In this document: one piece after another, positions 1-13,980 of the stretch
Numbering within the stretch: position 1 is the first letter of the stretch
How the letters are laid out: every line of letters begins with the position of its first letter
Source of the DNA: Ascaris suum
Lineage: Eukaryota > Nematoda > Chromadorea > Rhabditida > Ascarididae
DNA length: 64,000 nucleotides
Direction of reading: 5' to 3'
Assembly (NCBI GenBank): GCA_013433145.1
Contig: CM024170.1
Span: forward strand, 1,319,214-1,383,213
Position numbers and translations under genes: made by a program
Notes under the pieces: generated by a model
Told to the model about the DNA's origin: nothing
Database searches by the model: none
The model's input: only the letters and a program-made list of their open reading frames with translations

Positions 1-3
1 TAG

Positions 4-352
4 GATGAACGAAGAAATTCCGCTTATGAAATGGGAGAATGTTCCTCATTTGTGAGTTATTTTTGAGCATCATTTTAGAAATAATTCAGCGCATAACTTT
101 ATACATATTGCTATTCTTTTTTTTGGTCAATTTATCATTCATTACTGTATGTAGTGTGTTCTTATCGCTGCACAATCCGAGTTTCCGCTCATTTACTCCA
201 GAATGGAAGAGGAATTAAGGTCGATGATAGATGAACTGCATTGCAAGGGACATGATGTACCATGCTCTGTAGGGCGGACATTTACCGGCTTCTTTGTGCT
301 TCCACCATCTACGTGCTCGTTTATAGGATCATGCACAGACTTGATGCTGTAA
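4..352 (+). CDS. 3' end of an unrecognised upstream gene (partial, two exons)
   Basis: Two pieces join in phase. Exon A is about 4-51, flanked by TAG on its left and a strong GTGAGT donor on its right; read in the frame with MNEEIPLMKWENVPH it leaves two bases (tt). Exon B starts at 202 after CTCCAG, supplies the third base (Leu), and continues as MEEELRSMIDELHCKGHDV to a TAA at 350-352. About 65 residues are visible, and the 5' part lies outside the window. The segment ending KGHDV faintly recalls the region before the C-terminus of gamma-glutamyltransferases, where a 'GLxxRGH' segment occurs, but the last 25 residues do not fit that family well. I therefore leave it unnamed. Exon B could instead be a short separate ORF, but the phase match makes a terminal exon more likely. 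Confidence 0.5.
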
Positions 353-1230
353 CTTGCATTATATAAGCCTATTTGAAGTAGACGATGGCTAGGGCATCGC
401 GGCTGTCTGTTCTTTTAAATCTATGGAACTTCATCTCAGTTACCTTTTAAAGAAGGAAAAATTTGTTTTTCAAGTACCAGCTAACATTTGGATATTGCTA
501 AACGTGCGCAAATGTGTGCGAGAAAAGTGTGGTTCGTAGGACTCAAAGGTATTATTATTGAAGCTTTAAGCGCTTTGTTAATGTGTATGCAGTGGCTCGT
601 TTGTTTTTTCATGTGAATTGCACCGGCCCGTTTGTTGATTGCGTTGTTCGATTGGTTTGTTTGCTTAGAACAATCATTTGCTTCGTCACCAACCTCTATC
701 ATAGACGGCACACATTTGTGCCCTCTTCGTTTTACGTGGATGGTGATGCATCGAAAAATAACTTAACTTTAGCTTCACTGTTGCTGCTTTCCGAAGAGGT
801 TTTGTTAGCTGTCGCCGGTTGGATTTTCCGATTCTTTTCTGTTGTTACGGGAATTTTAATGGAAGTTATTGTGGAGATTTGTAATTATCTCTGAAAAATT
901 ACTGTTTGGTTTGAATAGAAAATTGCCCTTTTTTGGGCGTCGGAAAAGTAATCTTTATTGTTATATTCAAATTTTGTTCGTTTTTTTTTTACTTGGGAGT
1001 ATTTTCGAGTATTTATTATGTATCTGGATCTGTTGTGAATTCTTTTTTCAATATGCATATTGTTGGTTTTTCTTTTATTCAAAAATCTTTCAAAGGATTA
1101 TTGTGTTTAAATCGCTTAAATGTCTTCATAAAATATTGCATTAAATTATAGCTAACAGTGAGAATATTTGGCTGTTAAGAATTTCACGCGTTCTATTTAT
1201 TTTAATTTAATTTAATTTTATTTATTTTGT

Positions 1231-1273
<43 letters not shown>

Positions 1274-1782
1274 TTTTTTATTATTTATTTATTTATTTAT
1301 TTAAGGGAAGTGGCTCATTGTGAATGATTTGCGCGCATATAATGTTTCCTCAACAATCTTATATATTTCTTTCTCTCATCTTTCTCCCCTAAAAGAATTG
1401 TTTGTGTTTGTTGCGGATGTATTTCCGCTGAATGGTTGAATGGAGCGGTAATCTTAGTTGATTAACCCATAAAGTCGGTTTATGCGGGGTTTTTTTTTTG
1501 ATTCTTATTCGTTTTTTTTTTTTTGAAGATCTATATGCAAGATAATTCTAAGCGAAGTGGTATTTTACAATAGTATATCAATTCTCTCGGTAGCATACTG
1601 GCTGGCGAAGTAGTTTTTGCTATCGAAAGGAGATCGGCGCATCTGTCCTGTCGTCTTGAAATTGGTGGGCAGTTTGGGTTGTTTATGCAAAGAAATTATT
1701 AAAGTTTTGCGCCACATTTGATTCGTTTGTTGTTTATTTGACTGTTGAGAGGGTTTATGTAAGAGAGTGTTAAATATTTCAG
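353..1782. other. Intergenic stretch with AT-rich low-complexity DNA
   Basis: No supported gene. It contains T-rich stretches, the TTTA repeat and several short ORFs with hydrophobic, T-rich translations (for example 583-894 on the + strand). These have no splice signals or family resemblance and I regard them as chance ORFs. It probably holds the promoter side of the RBMS-type gene, but no core promoter could be identified. Confidence 0.5.
1203..1302. repeat. (TTTA)n microsatellite
   Basis: About 100 bp of TTTA units with a few interruptions, directly visible. A shorter tract of the same kind lies at 4186-4260. Confidence 0.9.
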
Positions 1783-1952
1783 AGTAGGCTGCGTACGCAG
1801 TCGTGGGCAAGTCAAGCGCAACAGCATTCGGGTGGTGGCCATCAGCACACGCGACGGTCACCTCTCAACGCCTCTCTTCCCCACCGAAGCACCATCCCAT
1901 CCTCGCACGCCAACAGCCATAGCGTCCTCATCAACAGGAGCGCCCCTCTCGG
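1783..1952 (+). other. Candidate 5' exon (coding or UTR) of the RBMS-type gene
   Basis: This is a GC-richer island in AT-rich surroundings. It is preceded by an acceptor-like TATTTCAG (ending 1782) and followed by a possible donor GTATCG at 1953. All three + frames stay open across most of it, and two give Ser/Thr/Pro or Gln/His-rich low-complexity peptides such as TPLFPTEAPSHPRTPTA. It would fit a 5' exon of the gene that starts coding at 2178, but I cannot decide the frame or whether it is translated. Confidence 0.4.
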
Positions 1953-2161
1953 GTATCGGATTATCTTATTTCTAAAACAGTTACAACAACCTAAGGCAAA
2001 CCACCATCCTGCTGACGTGTGTTCCTGCCTTCGCAGGTACCACCAAGGACCCCACTGTGTTTCAGTTTTTTCGAGAGGAAGGATGTCTATGCCTCGTTGA
2101 GTTTTTCTCTTTTTTGGTGATTTTGACTTCGATGTTGGAATAAAGAGATAGGGTCAGTGAG

Positions 2162-2167
2162 TTTCAG
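2162..2167 (+). promoter_or_regulatory. Splice-acceptor site just upstream of the RBMS-type start codon
   Basis: TTTCAG ends at 2167, ten bases before the ATG at 2178. This matches the nematode acceptor consensus and could receive a spliced leader or an upstream 5' exon. It supports the chosen start. Confidence 0.55.
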
Positions 2168-2177
2168 GTCGTCGAGC

Positions 2178-2763
2178 ATGTCACCCGGTGTGCTGGGCCA
2201 GCCGTCAGCATCTCCTTACCAGCAAAACATGCATACGAGCGGCTATGCATACGGCACACAGACGTTTAATCGTGCACAGAATCCGTACGCAGCTTATGTG
2301 AGCATGTTTTTTACATCATGTTAAGAGGTGGAGCTTGTAGTCTTTATATGTCACAGGGGACAAGCATATAATCTGTACACAGGTGGGACAAGTGGGGATC
2401 CCCTGTTCATATGCTGGAATGCGGGTAGAGATTAGTGGAGCTTCGTGGGAACATTGCTGTGTTAAGCGACCTGATTAAAGCGCCGTTTGGAAGCGCTTCG
2501 AAAAATTGGTAGAATTAGCGACTACGCTGCCACGATGCTTCGACGTACATTGTGGTAGTGAGCTGGAATGGTAGAATCGCTCCCTCTGGCATGCGTTTTT
2601 CCTTTCTGATGGCTCGATTGTTGGATAATTTTCTGCAAAGACTTTTGTGCACGTACAGAGACGGAAAAAACTTTATTTGCTCCATTTTGTACAGGAGCTT
2701 TCGAGGGTTTATGTGAGGGCACGTGTTTTTATGCAAATATAAGACACACATGTGCCTATATCT

Positions 2764-2842
<79 letters not shown>

Positions 2843-4114
2843 GGTTTGCAGATGGGGTAATTTTCCTTTAACGGAGGGAGGGGGGGGGGGGGGAGGAATT
2901 GGTCACGACAACCAACCGAATTGATAGAACCTATTCATTGTCGGCAAGAAAAATTGGTGCCAGTTTTGTTGATGCACTCCCTTCCTTTTAAAAGAAAGGC
3001 TTCTCAATGATTATCTCTGTTAAAATTCGATCGTAATTTCCCGCTGATTTTAATAACGATAATTTAAAGGAGTTTTCGGATTTTATAGTTGAAGTTTTAT
3101 GATTGATTATTTGTCTATTTAGGCTTTCTTTTAATTAATATCTGCCAGTATTTTATTTTAAGTTTAATTCGGCTGTGACCGACTCTATTTCTAATAGGAT
3201 CAGCCATTTTTAAGACTCACTCATAGATTAATGTGTTTTGCATGGTTTCTGAGATAAGTTGACTCTGAATTAATCATCAGTTTTGTAGCAACAGCAACAG
3301 CAGGCGATAAGCTCGTGCAACGGGTACGGCACATCGGGCACTTCAACGGGCGGCCCAATGCAACGCTCAGCAAATAGGGCCTCTGCAGCTGGCACCGTAC
3401 GCAACAACAACGACTCACCACATTCAGATGCTCCTCTTTCTTCCGTACGCTATTTTCCAGCTTTTAAAATTCACCACCGTTGAGTAGGTGGAAGCTTCTT
3501 GGGTGGGAGAGTGATTCTCGTGTTTGTGATATGGTTATGCCGAGAGATCGTTGATGGCGTCCATATGAAAGTGGATTTCAATGCGTCGTGGAATCAAGAT
3601 CGTTTCAGACAAATGTATACATACGCGGTCTCGATCCGAACACAACAGACGAAGACCTCAGGCAGAAATGTGATCAGTACGGTGTCATCCTGTCTACGAA
3701 AGCAATTATGGTTGGTTCGAAATTGTTTTTTCCTCCTCTGTTTTTTTCGCCGTTGTTCTTTGGTTTATTCGAGGCAGCATTTGCAGCGGATGTCGGATTG
3801 GCGTTACAAGTTAACCGCAAGGCTTTATAGAGGTATCGGTAATTTTTTGCGTGATGGAGGTGAGAAAAAACAATATTGCATCGGTAAAGGGCTGTTTTAT
3901 GGTTCCGGTTATATCTTAGAATCGGTGGTGTTTTCACTGCTCAGAATGCTTTAGCATGGGGGGTGCTGAAAGCATAGGAATATCGTCGATTTTCATACGG
4001 CCTGCTAGAAGAGCTGCTTTTAAGACAACAGACATTACCCGCGTTGTGCACAGCTCATAATTGCGTTATTTGATGAGTTATTGTGCATATGGTGAATGAT
4101 ACTGTAACAAATAG

Positions 4115-4171
<57 letters not shown>

Positions 4172-7100
4172 TTATATGTTCACTTGTTTTATTTATTTAT
4201 TTATTTATTATCTGTTTATTTGATTTATTTTATTTTATTTATTTATTTATTTATTTATTTCAGTCAACAGAGCATTTGTTACTAATAAATGTCGCTTCAT
4301 ATCGCTCCCACCTATCTCGACCCAATGCCATTCTCATGCACTTGGTCCCAACGGTCTTTGGGTCGGCCTTCTCGCGGGTCGGTAGCATGAAGCACTGTCG
4401 TTCAAAAATCACGATCGCGTTTTTATGACTTCGTTCATAATTGCGTGATTTATTAGTGTTGGATTTATAAGTTATTGGAGAATGAATCTACTTGTTTCAG
4501 GATAAAGCGACAGGCCAGTGCAAAGGCTACGGATTTGTGGATTTCGAGAGTGCCGAAGCTGCAATGCGCGCAGTCGAAGGTCTCAATCAAGAGGGCAAAG
4601 TTCAAGCGCAGATGGCCAAGGTCAGTATCGCGGTGCGTATTTATTGCTTACCTGTGCGATTCGTGAGTTTTTAGCATTGGACGTTGATCGTTTTTTCTCT
4701 GAAATGTTCCTTTATCTTTTCGTATTTCAAAATTCTGTTCACTCAATGGCGAAAGAATATTTTTCAGCTTCGATAGTTTGGTTGGTTGAAATGATTTTAT
4801 TTCAAAATTTATATATTTCCTTTCATTTTACTATTATTGCTTTGTAGCGCTTAGATATTAGATTGGCCGCAATTTAATAACAGTTTTCATTAGACGGTTC
4901 AACGAGTTTTCCTTTTCAAACATTTCCTTGAGATTAAAGCTTGAAACGTTTGCTTTATGCATTTGTCGCTTAAAAATTGCAATTTTTTGACGTATGAGGA
5001 GGGGAGCAACAACGTAGCTGGTTTGTGAGGAACATCCTTTGCGACCTACCACGAATATTGATTGAAATTATCGAAGGACAATAGCTGTTGTAGATCATGA
5101 TCGGGTGATTAATGATTATTTCATTGATTGAATCGCACTTTACATCACCACAATTAGGTGGAGTGCTGATGAAAAAGAGATTATTAGTTTATATCACTAA
5201 TTTTTTTACTAATTATTTCACTAAGAAGAGTGCAAATTCTTCAAGCACATGAGAGGATTCAAGGTGAGTATCGGATCACGTTTGTTTTTGTCTTCTGAGT
5301 TGCTACTCATTTCTTAATATGTAGTCTGCAATCCTGCTCGATAGGTAATATTGTTGGATAATTGGTGTTTATCTTCTCGTGTAAATTGATACATTCTATG
5401 TTTACACGCAAAAGTAATGATCCGTATATTTGCAGCAGCAAGAACAAGACCCGACGAACTTATATTTTGCCAATCTGCCGGCCAATTTCACTGAGCAAGA
5501 CCTACAGAAAACGTTAGAACGCTTTGGCATGGTAATTAGTACAAGGATTCTGAAGAACCAGGATGGTGCAAGTAGAGGTGTCGGGTTTGCTCGTATGGAC
5601 AAGAAAGAACTTTGCGACCAAATTATTCGTGTAAGTTGATTAATTATATGCATGCATTCCTTGCGGTTTCCCGAATGGGAATGTCTAAATTGTGGAATTC
5701 CCGAATTCCGAAAGGAATTGTCTTGGGTCAGCTTGCAGGACTCGCAACTTCTTTATAGGTATAGAGAAGTTTTATTTCTGTGCATTCACTTGTTACTTAG
5801 GAAACGGACATATAGTGTTGTTAATGAGTTCAGCATTGTGTTTCATCGATTGCAAAGAAGGAAAAGAGGATTATTAACTCGCACAAAAATGTTGGGAACT
5901 GAAAATCGACTGGCAGTAAGTGATAATTAAACGTCGACAAAGAAAAAATAACAGAAAACTAGAAAATTTTGTGCGTTTCATGCGAGCATTTCTAACGAGC
6001 CATATGCTGATATTGATAATTGGAAGCAAAACTTTGTGAACTTCCGGTTTCTTGCCCCGTTCAAGAAGGTTCAGAAATGTTGGAATGCCGAGGTCATACC
6101 TTTTTTCTCTCTTTCCCCTTCCTTACCTGAATTCTTATGAGGGTTTAGTTTTCAAAATTTAAAGAATTTTCCACTAAATTTCATTTGATCAGCACAAGGC
6201 GTTCATCTCTTGTGCCCCCTCCCCCCTCTCTTCCTTGTTTTTGAATTCCGGAAATATGGACATGCCACGTGGGAATGTTTGGACTTTGTTTTCAATGTTG
6301 CACACGACGTGTTCATCGGATTGCAGTACTTATTTTATGCTCCGGATAGATTGCCGGAAGTGGCTGTCTCCATCAGAATATGTTGGAAGCGGGTAGTTTA
6401 TTGCGGATTGTCGTCAGGCATGGCATTGTGCTTGGTTGGCAGTGCAAAATAGGTGAACACCGTCAACTTATAAATGGTCCAATAGAGTGTGGCGAACGTA
6501 TCGATCCAGAAAAACAGAAGAACCCGGTGCTGAGTACATTTTATTAAGGTTTGACAGGTGTTAATTAGGTTTTGTAGATGTGTTGTGAAGAGTTGAAAAC
6601 ATTGCGCTGAAATATCTGACAACTTAAGGAAATGAACGGTAAGCTCATCATCAACAACAGTACGCAGCCGTTGCTAGTGAAATTCGCCGACAGTGGTAAA
6701 AAGCCGAAGACACGAACGTTGCCCATGGCGGGTGTCTATTCAAATGTTGCACAAATGGAAATCCCTGTAAGGATTTGATATTCTCTTTTCTTGATTAATC
6801 GTCAGTGGGAAATGCGTTGTGAGGTTTATTAGTTCTCAGAAAAAAGGTCGCATTTTAAAGGGAAGAGTTGAGGAGGGTCGGGAAACTTCTTCACATAGTT
6901 TGAAAAATCAAATAATGTACTAATAGAACGTCATCGGAGCCGTGGATCATTTTTTTTTGATCCAGTTTGACGCCGAAATGTTTTGTTAAAAAATGTTTGT
7001 GTTTGGAGAATCAGATTCTTTTTTCTGTTTATTTTCTGGTCGGGGTTAATTTTCTGTATTGACAATAGAGTATTTGTTGGCGCGCTATACTTCTTGAAGT

Positions 7101-10100
7101 TTTTGGGGACAAGCATGTTTCCCCCTCCTTTATTTAGTGAAGCTAAAAAAGAGTTGTTAGTATATACTTTTTATATTTTACACGTTGTTACTTCAATATG
7201 CATATGTATTTATATTGCTGATGTTGTGTGTGTTTTTGCACATAACCTATTGCTGTGATTTTATTGAAGGAAATAGAGGATAGTGGCGTCTCTTCGTAAT
7301 GGTGATTTTTCATTCTGGTGGCTGCAGGCATAAGATTAGCTTCATTAACTCATCAATCAAGCTATTAGATTAGGAACCAAGTTTGAGATTCTTCGGGAGC
7401 TTTTTTGCGATCGGGAGATCTTAATAGGCGTCCCCCAAGGGTGTTGTACGATCGCATATTTGTATACGTTCATAAAGTCGTTTGTTTTATTCAAGTTGAC
7501 GAGCAAACGTTCTAGCGTGCGTTATTGACAGCTTGCAGTTAGGGGATATGGCCTCTTTGAATGTGATTTTTCTATCTTTTTTTTTGTTGTTCTAAAGTAA
7601 CATAGGTGGGCACAACTAATAAAATCAGGTGAATGAGTGCACGTTTTATGTCTTCATAATTATCATAATTTTTACATAAATATACTCGTTTTCTACCGTG
7701 TTTTCCAATTTTTAGCCTCATTTAAATACTCCGTTGCAGTTTATCCCACGAGGCCTAATTACTTTCCCGTACTTTTTTTCTGCAAGCATGAATAGGTCTG
7801 GCTATGTTCACACCATGCAAGCAGTATTATTATCAATACTCATCTCTTTCATAGTACAGTATGTGGGGGGAGGGTGGTTTCGTTAGGGAGGAGGAAGAGA
7901 AGAGGGGTACTATGTTGTTAAGAAGGCTCTCATTTTGTTTTTTAATAGTCGGCTATGATCTCCCGTTTGAAATGTTGGATAAAGGCAACGATTGAGGAGA
8001 TTGAGAGCTGAAACGTATATTTCCTACGATCCGACCTGTTTTATATTGAAGAGCTATTAATTTCATGGATTTTATGAGTTATGTTCGATCATTGAAGGCT
8101 TGTTGCTTTTTATTCTTTTAACGTGAAGGTCATCACTAGTGGAGTCGCACCTCTTCTTGTTCTGCCAGATGAGAGTCTCATTGCAGCAATTCTATACTGG
8201 TGCACAATACGAGCAGCTAAATGGTGGATATATTCGTGGCAACCCGGCCACATTCCCCTATATTATTCCCGCACCTTCGCAGTATGTTTTGAACCCACAG
8301 CCCCAATATCATCACGTCATACAAGGTAGTTCATTCGGCTTGTTTCCCTTCTTTTAGAAGCTTTATTTTTTCAGCTATGGGCATTCTAATTGCCTTTTTT
8401 GTGTTTTTAGTTGCCGTATTCGCTTATTGGAAGTCAAAGAGATTTCAGATGGATTGTGTGTTAAGTATGTAACTGCGGGTTCTCATCCAGGTCAGATTCT
8501 TTTGATGGGACGGAAATCCTCAGACTCAGGGTGACATTTAGGTTGGCATTCCTTTCGTGAGATTTCGTTGTGAAAACCGGTTTGCACATTAGCTAGAGGG
8601 AAGTCCCGTGGTGGCGCCTTCCATTGAAAAGGTTCCAAGTCAAACCATCTTTTCACTCATTTTAAAGATGCATCAACATTTTAGAATTATTAGGATTAAG
8701 ATTGCATTACTAAAGTTCTGCCATTCGAGTAGTTTTTTTCCGTTATCTCAGTGCTAAATTCACCTGTGACAAAACTACAGGTAAATTGGGGGGGGGGGGA
8801 GGTATTAATTGAGTGGATGATTGTGGAATTGTTTTAGGCTTCGCGACAGAGGCGCAGTTAGGTGGATTGACATCGCAGATGCATAATATGTCATTGCATG
8901 CGACGAATGCCGGAGTGTCGCAGCCAGGTGCCGACGTGAATGGTGGTGCTGCAGGCGGGGCGATGGCAGCGGCGCAGCCCGCACCGAGCTCGCATATGCC
9001 CCAAATGGCTATGCATCCATCGTATACATATCCGATTTATCATTACCCTCTACACTACGGCATGCAGGTTGCTCTCTTTGTTCATTTCACAGGAAAGTCT
9101 ATAGTAGTGAAGGGTCCAGCATGGCTAAGAGGGCAGGATCTGCGATCGAACAAGTGCAGCTTGATGCATGAGGTGATCGAGGTTGGATTGGTAACTTAGG
9201 GTGGAATCGCGTCAGCCGTTGCGTTTTCCGCGCCCGTAAGTCCTTCGCGTCGTGTGTATAGACGTATGCAAAGCGCAGGCCAACGTCGGCGTGTGTGTTC
9301 GTTCATCGCGATAGTTTTTGAGGATTAAACCTTAGCTCTGTGCAAAAGACATTCATGCTAGAGAATTGGTGAACATTATAAGGTTTTGTGAATTACTTTT
9401 ATGCAAATCTTCCTATACGTGCTTATGCGATTCTCTTATCGTTTATCTCTATTTTGATTGATGAAGTCTGTGAATCTGTGAAATCTTTTAATCTTTCAAG
9501 TCTCTTCGACTTTCCGATCATTCGATTGTGCTTCCTGACCATTCTACGAGTGAAAAGTTATAAATCAGAATGATTTCCCATGGTAGTTTCCATTTGGGCA
9601 AGCGCAAAGACCTAGCAGGCAAACTTTTTCGATGCGTTTTGCGGCACTTGGACGATTGCTGAAAATCCGGGGTAAAAATTCAGAATAAATTCTTACGGGG
9701 GTTTGGGGGAGAGTGAACAATACGATTTTGAAAAAAAGAAGGCAAATAGCAAAGCAGTTAAAAAGTAATAACTAAAAAACAGCTAACAAGTAAAGGTTGG
9801 ACTTCCTTTGTGGAGATGGCGCATGAAAATTAAATCTGCTGCGCAGAAGAAAGATTCTCTTAGAAGAATGAAGTGAGTGCAAAGGGAGTGGGAAGAGAAG
9901 TTGTTAATATTAATTCTTCACTGAGAAGAGTTAGTGAATTTACAGAGAGAAGTTATTAGCTTCAGGCCCCTGACCCAAGTATGGCAGCGATGACAATGGT
10001 AACTTCGGCCACTCCGCCGACAGGATATGTTCCCGCTGGGGAGATGATGCTGCATGCAGATGGGGCATCGATCTATGCGAATCAACCGCCTCCTTCTGTG

Positions 10101-10148
10101 CAGACGACCCAGATGCCCGGAACGACGAATACGGCACCGTCGAAATAG
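2178..10148 (+). CDS. sup-26: RBMS / SUP-26-type RNA-binding protein with two RRMs
   Basis: An RNA-binding protein of the RBMS (vertebrate), alan shepard (fly) and SUP-26 (C. elegans) family, which binds A/U-rich single-stranded RNA and controls mRNA translation or stability. Nine exons: 2178-2297, 3289-3444, 3609-3710, 4501-4620, 5436-5630, 6629-6766, 8169 (or 8187)-8325, 8838-9067 and 9966-10148. All phases agree, giving about 466 residues. The N-terminus is Gln/Ser/Tyr-rich. RRM1 spans the third and fourth exons, with RNP2 VYIRGL and RNP1 KGYGFVDF. The linker [10 protein letters not shown] is almost identical to vertebrate RBMS. RRM2 has RNP2 LYFANL and RNP1 RGVGFARM and closes with [11 protein letters not shown]. 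The tail is Tyr/Pro/Gln/Met-rich and includes SQMHNMSLH, like the RBMS 'SHLSL' segment. The gene symbol is by family; the N-terminal start may vary between isoforms. Introns hold (TA)n and poly-G runs. Confidence 0.93.
2767..2839. repeat. (TA)n tract in the first intron of the RBMS-type gene
   Basis: About 73 bp of uninterrupted TA/AT dinucleotide, followed 40 bp later by a poly-G run at 2880-2893. Confidence 0.95.
4118..4260. repeat. (TA)n tract followed by TTTA repeats
   Basis: About 53 bp of TA dinucleotide (4118-4170), then interrupted TTTA units to about 4260, in the intron between the two RRM1 exons. The ORF across it (Tyr-Ile repeats) is an artefact of the repeat. Confidence 0.95.
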
Positions 10149-12737
10149 CTGTTCCCAACCATTCTCTCCCCAGTCCCACTTGAAGTGTCTTCACCCTCTT
10201 ATGGCCTATCGTTGCACGTTTCTTTTTGTCTTCTGCTCTGGTCGAAATGTTCAGCGCGACGATTTATCGTCTTCCTTGTGGCATATATGGTGTCTGCGTC
10301 TGAGATTGTAAATTAGAGCAATCATCAGTAATGGGTGTAAATTAGGTGAGGAATTAAAGCGGAAATCAGAATTCATCGTTACGAAATGGGCGCTGCTTGG
10401 CTTATTTTACGTAACGTCTCGACTACTGGAAAAATTTTAGGTCATCTTTACGCCCCTTCGCAGGAGAGTACAATAACCTACCTGGAAGCGCTCCGCAGGT
10501 CGGTATTGAAGTAAAGAAGGCGTTTCGGAAGGGGCGATGCTCTGCAATACTGCTCTTCGAGTTTAAGCCTACTAACCTGAATTGCTTGATTCGGAATCCT
10601 CTGACCTTCGTTGATCCCTTAGTTTTGACGTCGCACCGTTTTGCCCTCACGAAGATTGTGCTTGGAGGCAGGACGCGACAGCGGTCTAACAGACACACAA
10701 CTGGCAGCGCTCATGATGCATAAATATTCAGAAAAACGTCTAGATTTGCTTTATAGGGTGTTGAGTCAATTGTATGTTGAGTGACAGCTTAGAATCTTCG
10801 ATATGGGGATATATGATTACAAGTGAAACACGTTTTACTGATTGCAGTAATACAATCTCGATGCTCGTATGTATGCTGTTTTTCTTTTGCAATTTATAAT
10901 TACTGCTGATTTTGTTTTTGAAGTTTTCATGTGATGGAATGGGTACTAGCAGTAGAGAGGGGGGCAGGGGCGGCCGATGGCAGCAACAGTTTCTGATACT
11001 AGGCGATGTTTCCTTATTTTGGTCGATTTGAGCTTCGTTTGCTCAATGGGGTCTCAGTCTATCGAGTTGATGGGGGGGAGGGGGGGAGGGAGCAGAAAGC
11101 ATCCCCTAGACTATAGTGGGGGCTTTAATTCGCCGCAGCATTTTCCTGTTTCATGGCGAAGAAGCTTTAATATGCGAACTGCATGAATTTGTCGACTGCA
11201 AAGGCATCTTAAGTGAGGGATCGTTTTTTGGCTGCTTGGAGTGTTTCCTCTTAGCTGTTCACATGGACGAGCGCTCACAATTGAGGATGTTGTAAGTGTG
11301 TACATGTTGGGGGGGGGGGGGGGGGGGAGGAGGTTGTTTGGTGAGCAGTTTATTCGGGAACTGCTCTAGGAGCTCGTTTGAAAACTAGTCTGAGAACGCT
11401 GATTTGCGCGAGTAATGTTTTAACTAAAGAATAATGGAAGTACCATACATGAAGGAGGGAGCTGTTGCTGACATTTGGATGGGGCGCGGAGTGGATCCTG
11501 GAAGGCGTGGTGTGCTGTGTACGTTGTGTCGCAGTCAGTTGATAAAGGGTTGAGCGCTCAGCAGTGGGAATTGTATCTTTTGGTTTTGTGCACTATTGTT
11601 GGCGAATCATTGTATCCGTAGAGAGGTGTTAATTAATTTGAATTCTTTCAATGTCTTCCTCGATCGTCCTCCCGAGAAGTGCGATGGCCTTAACCAATTT
11701 CCTTCTTTGCATTACGCGTTCCCTTTCACCCTTCTCCCCGTTCTGTGGTTGACGATCAGGTAAAAACTGTGTCAGAGTCATTTAGTGTGATGTTGGCGTG
11801 TCTGATATAGATGCGGGTAGGGAAATGTTGCCCCGGGAGAGGAAGAAGGGGAATAGCTGATGCTGATGTAATTTTTCTTGGCATGTGGCTCTCACTTTTT
11901 TCTGTTTGACCTCTGAATATCCTAGTTCACGGATGCTGGAACGAGATCTTTCAGAACGTAATGACTTCATAGTCTAACTATTACTTCCTGCTTTCATCTT
12001 AAAGCTTAAGGCATTTTTTTTCCGATTCTTACGTATTTCGTTTTGTTGTGCTTCATACTCGGTGGTATTACATCTCGTCCTTGAATTTCTTCTGCATCCC
12101 CGGATGTCGAGGTAGTTTTCTTAGTTGTGGGAGGGAAGATTCTGGAGTCAGATTCCTTTAGGGTTTTACCTGTACAGATAATTTAACTTAGACCAGCCGG
12201 TCATTTATTGTTTAGGAAGTATTGGAACGTTTCTTCTAACCGTGAGTACACGAGAATTAATTAAACACGAGAAATTTTGGTCGGAACTTGTTGATTATTG
12301 ATAAGGAGAATATTTTAGAATAATTTCTAGACCTCTTCATGAGAAGCAACTGATAATTAACCGAGATGAACGTGTCAGTTCTAAGATATTCGATTTGTTA
12401 TGCAAATAAAAAAAAATCACTGAGTTAACATTTGTGCGCAAAGAATCACAGATATAGGCAAGAATTTTAGGAATGCATTGGATGATGTGACTTTAGTGTT
12501 GTGAAGTTTAGTGCCAGCTGAGTGTCATCAAACAAACGATTGATGTTCTCTCGATGAGAGTGACGAATAGGCGATCGAACTTCTCGAAATTTATGTACAA
12601 AAAGTGCTTCGATGTGTTGAAAAATACGATCGGTATTTATGTTGTTAATTGTTACGTATATTAATGCGAAATAATGCATATTTTCTATGCATATAACATT
12701 TTTCATGATTATCGAGATGTGTTTCTTTTCTTTATTG

Positions 12738-12770
12738 TTCTATTCTATTCTATTCTATTCTATTCTATTC
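12738..12770. repeat. (TATTC)n pentanucleotide microsatellite
   Basis: Six to seven perfect TATTC units in a row. Confidence 0.95.
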
Positions 12771-13980
12771 GTTGGCTTCAAAAGATATGAGAGATAATTC
12801 TTATTGATTTATCTCTTCAATTTTCGAATCTTTTTTCCTCAACATTTGTTTCTTCTCGCAATTGTTTATGAAGCTGATGAATGTTTTTTTTTGTTCATTT
12901 GTTTGTTTGTTTGTTTTTTTGTTTGTTTGTTTATTTGCTATCGATTCTGTTGAAAATTTTTTTTTTGATAATTGTTTTTTTTATTTTTCTTTCATTGTGT
13001 TGAAAGGTTTTTTTTTCTTCGAATTTCTCACTATTGTCAATTTTGTTCCCATTTCATTGTATCGCTCGATCGATATTGCAATTTTATTTTCTCGTTTGAA
13101 TGCCTAAAGAGAGACGGGAACAGCATTTGTTTTGACCGCTTTTTTTTTTATTGGTTCATTACCTAGATTCGGTGTGTGCCACTCATTTGATGTTTGAGGG
13201 GGTGGATTTTGGATGGTCGAATGTGTATTTGATGGAAGTTGGGAGGGTTAGGGAGGGGTTCTTTTATGCGACGATATGAATACTTGGGAGTGATGCACTG
13301 AGCGCTAACTGTATGTTTTACAACCTAATGGCCCTACCGGATCCCCCAACTTGGAAGAGGTGTACGTAGACGGTCGATAGTTTGTGCAATTTCTAAGGTG
13401 AGTTATGGAAGAGTGGCACCTGTCCGAGTATGAAGTGCCGTCTCGGTTGGTGAACGATACGAGGAGTGGACCAAGCGGCTTATTGATCATCGTGTTCTTA
13501 TCATTGCAGTGTTTATTCGGTGACTATGTGCGCCATTCGTTTTATGTCTTGATCTATGCTCTATTGTGGCACAATTTAGAGTGCTAAACAGTGGAGAAAT
13601 CCTACACTCTGTTGATGTTACCTTCGGCGACTTGTTGCGAAGGAAAGGGAAGAGCTAGGGATGGGGGAGGGGGAGGGGGATTTGCTGCCTGTTTATGGCT
13701 TCAGAGATTAGATCAGTAATGTGTTCGGAGAATGTTCATGAATTATTTGTACAGAGTGCTATCCGCGAAAGCTTCCCGTCCCGTCGATTCACCTCATATT
13801 TTCTAATATATGAGAGAGGGGATGATGTATATTTCGCATAATAATTAGCGGACATCATTTCCGATGAAGTTTCTTCCGTATTCGATGCTTCTATAATGTC
13901 GGTAGCATTTTCCAACTAGGATTATTATTTTGCATTTGCCGGGGTTTGATGAAATTCCTTAAATTTGATTTGTGATATGA

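Noticed and set aside
583..894. 103-codon hydrophobic + strand ORF
   Set aside because: T-rich DNA gives a Leu/Phe/Val-rich translation. It starts at GTG and has no splice or family evidence.
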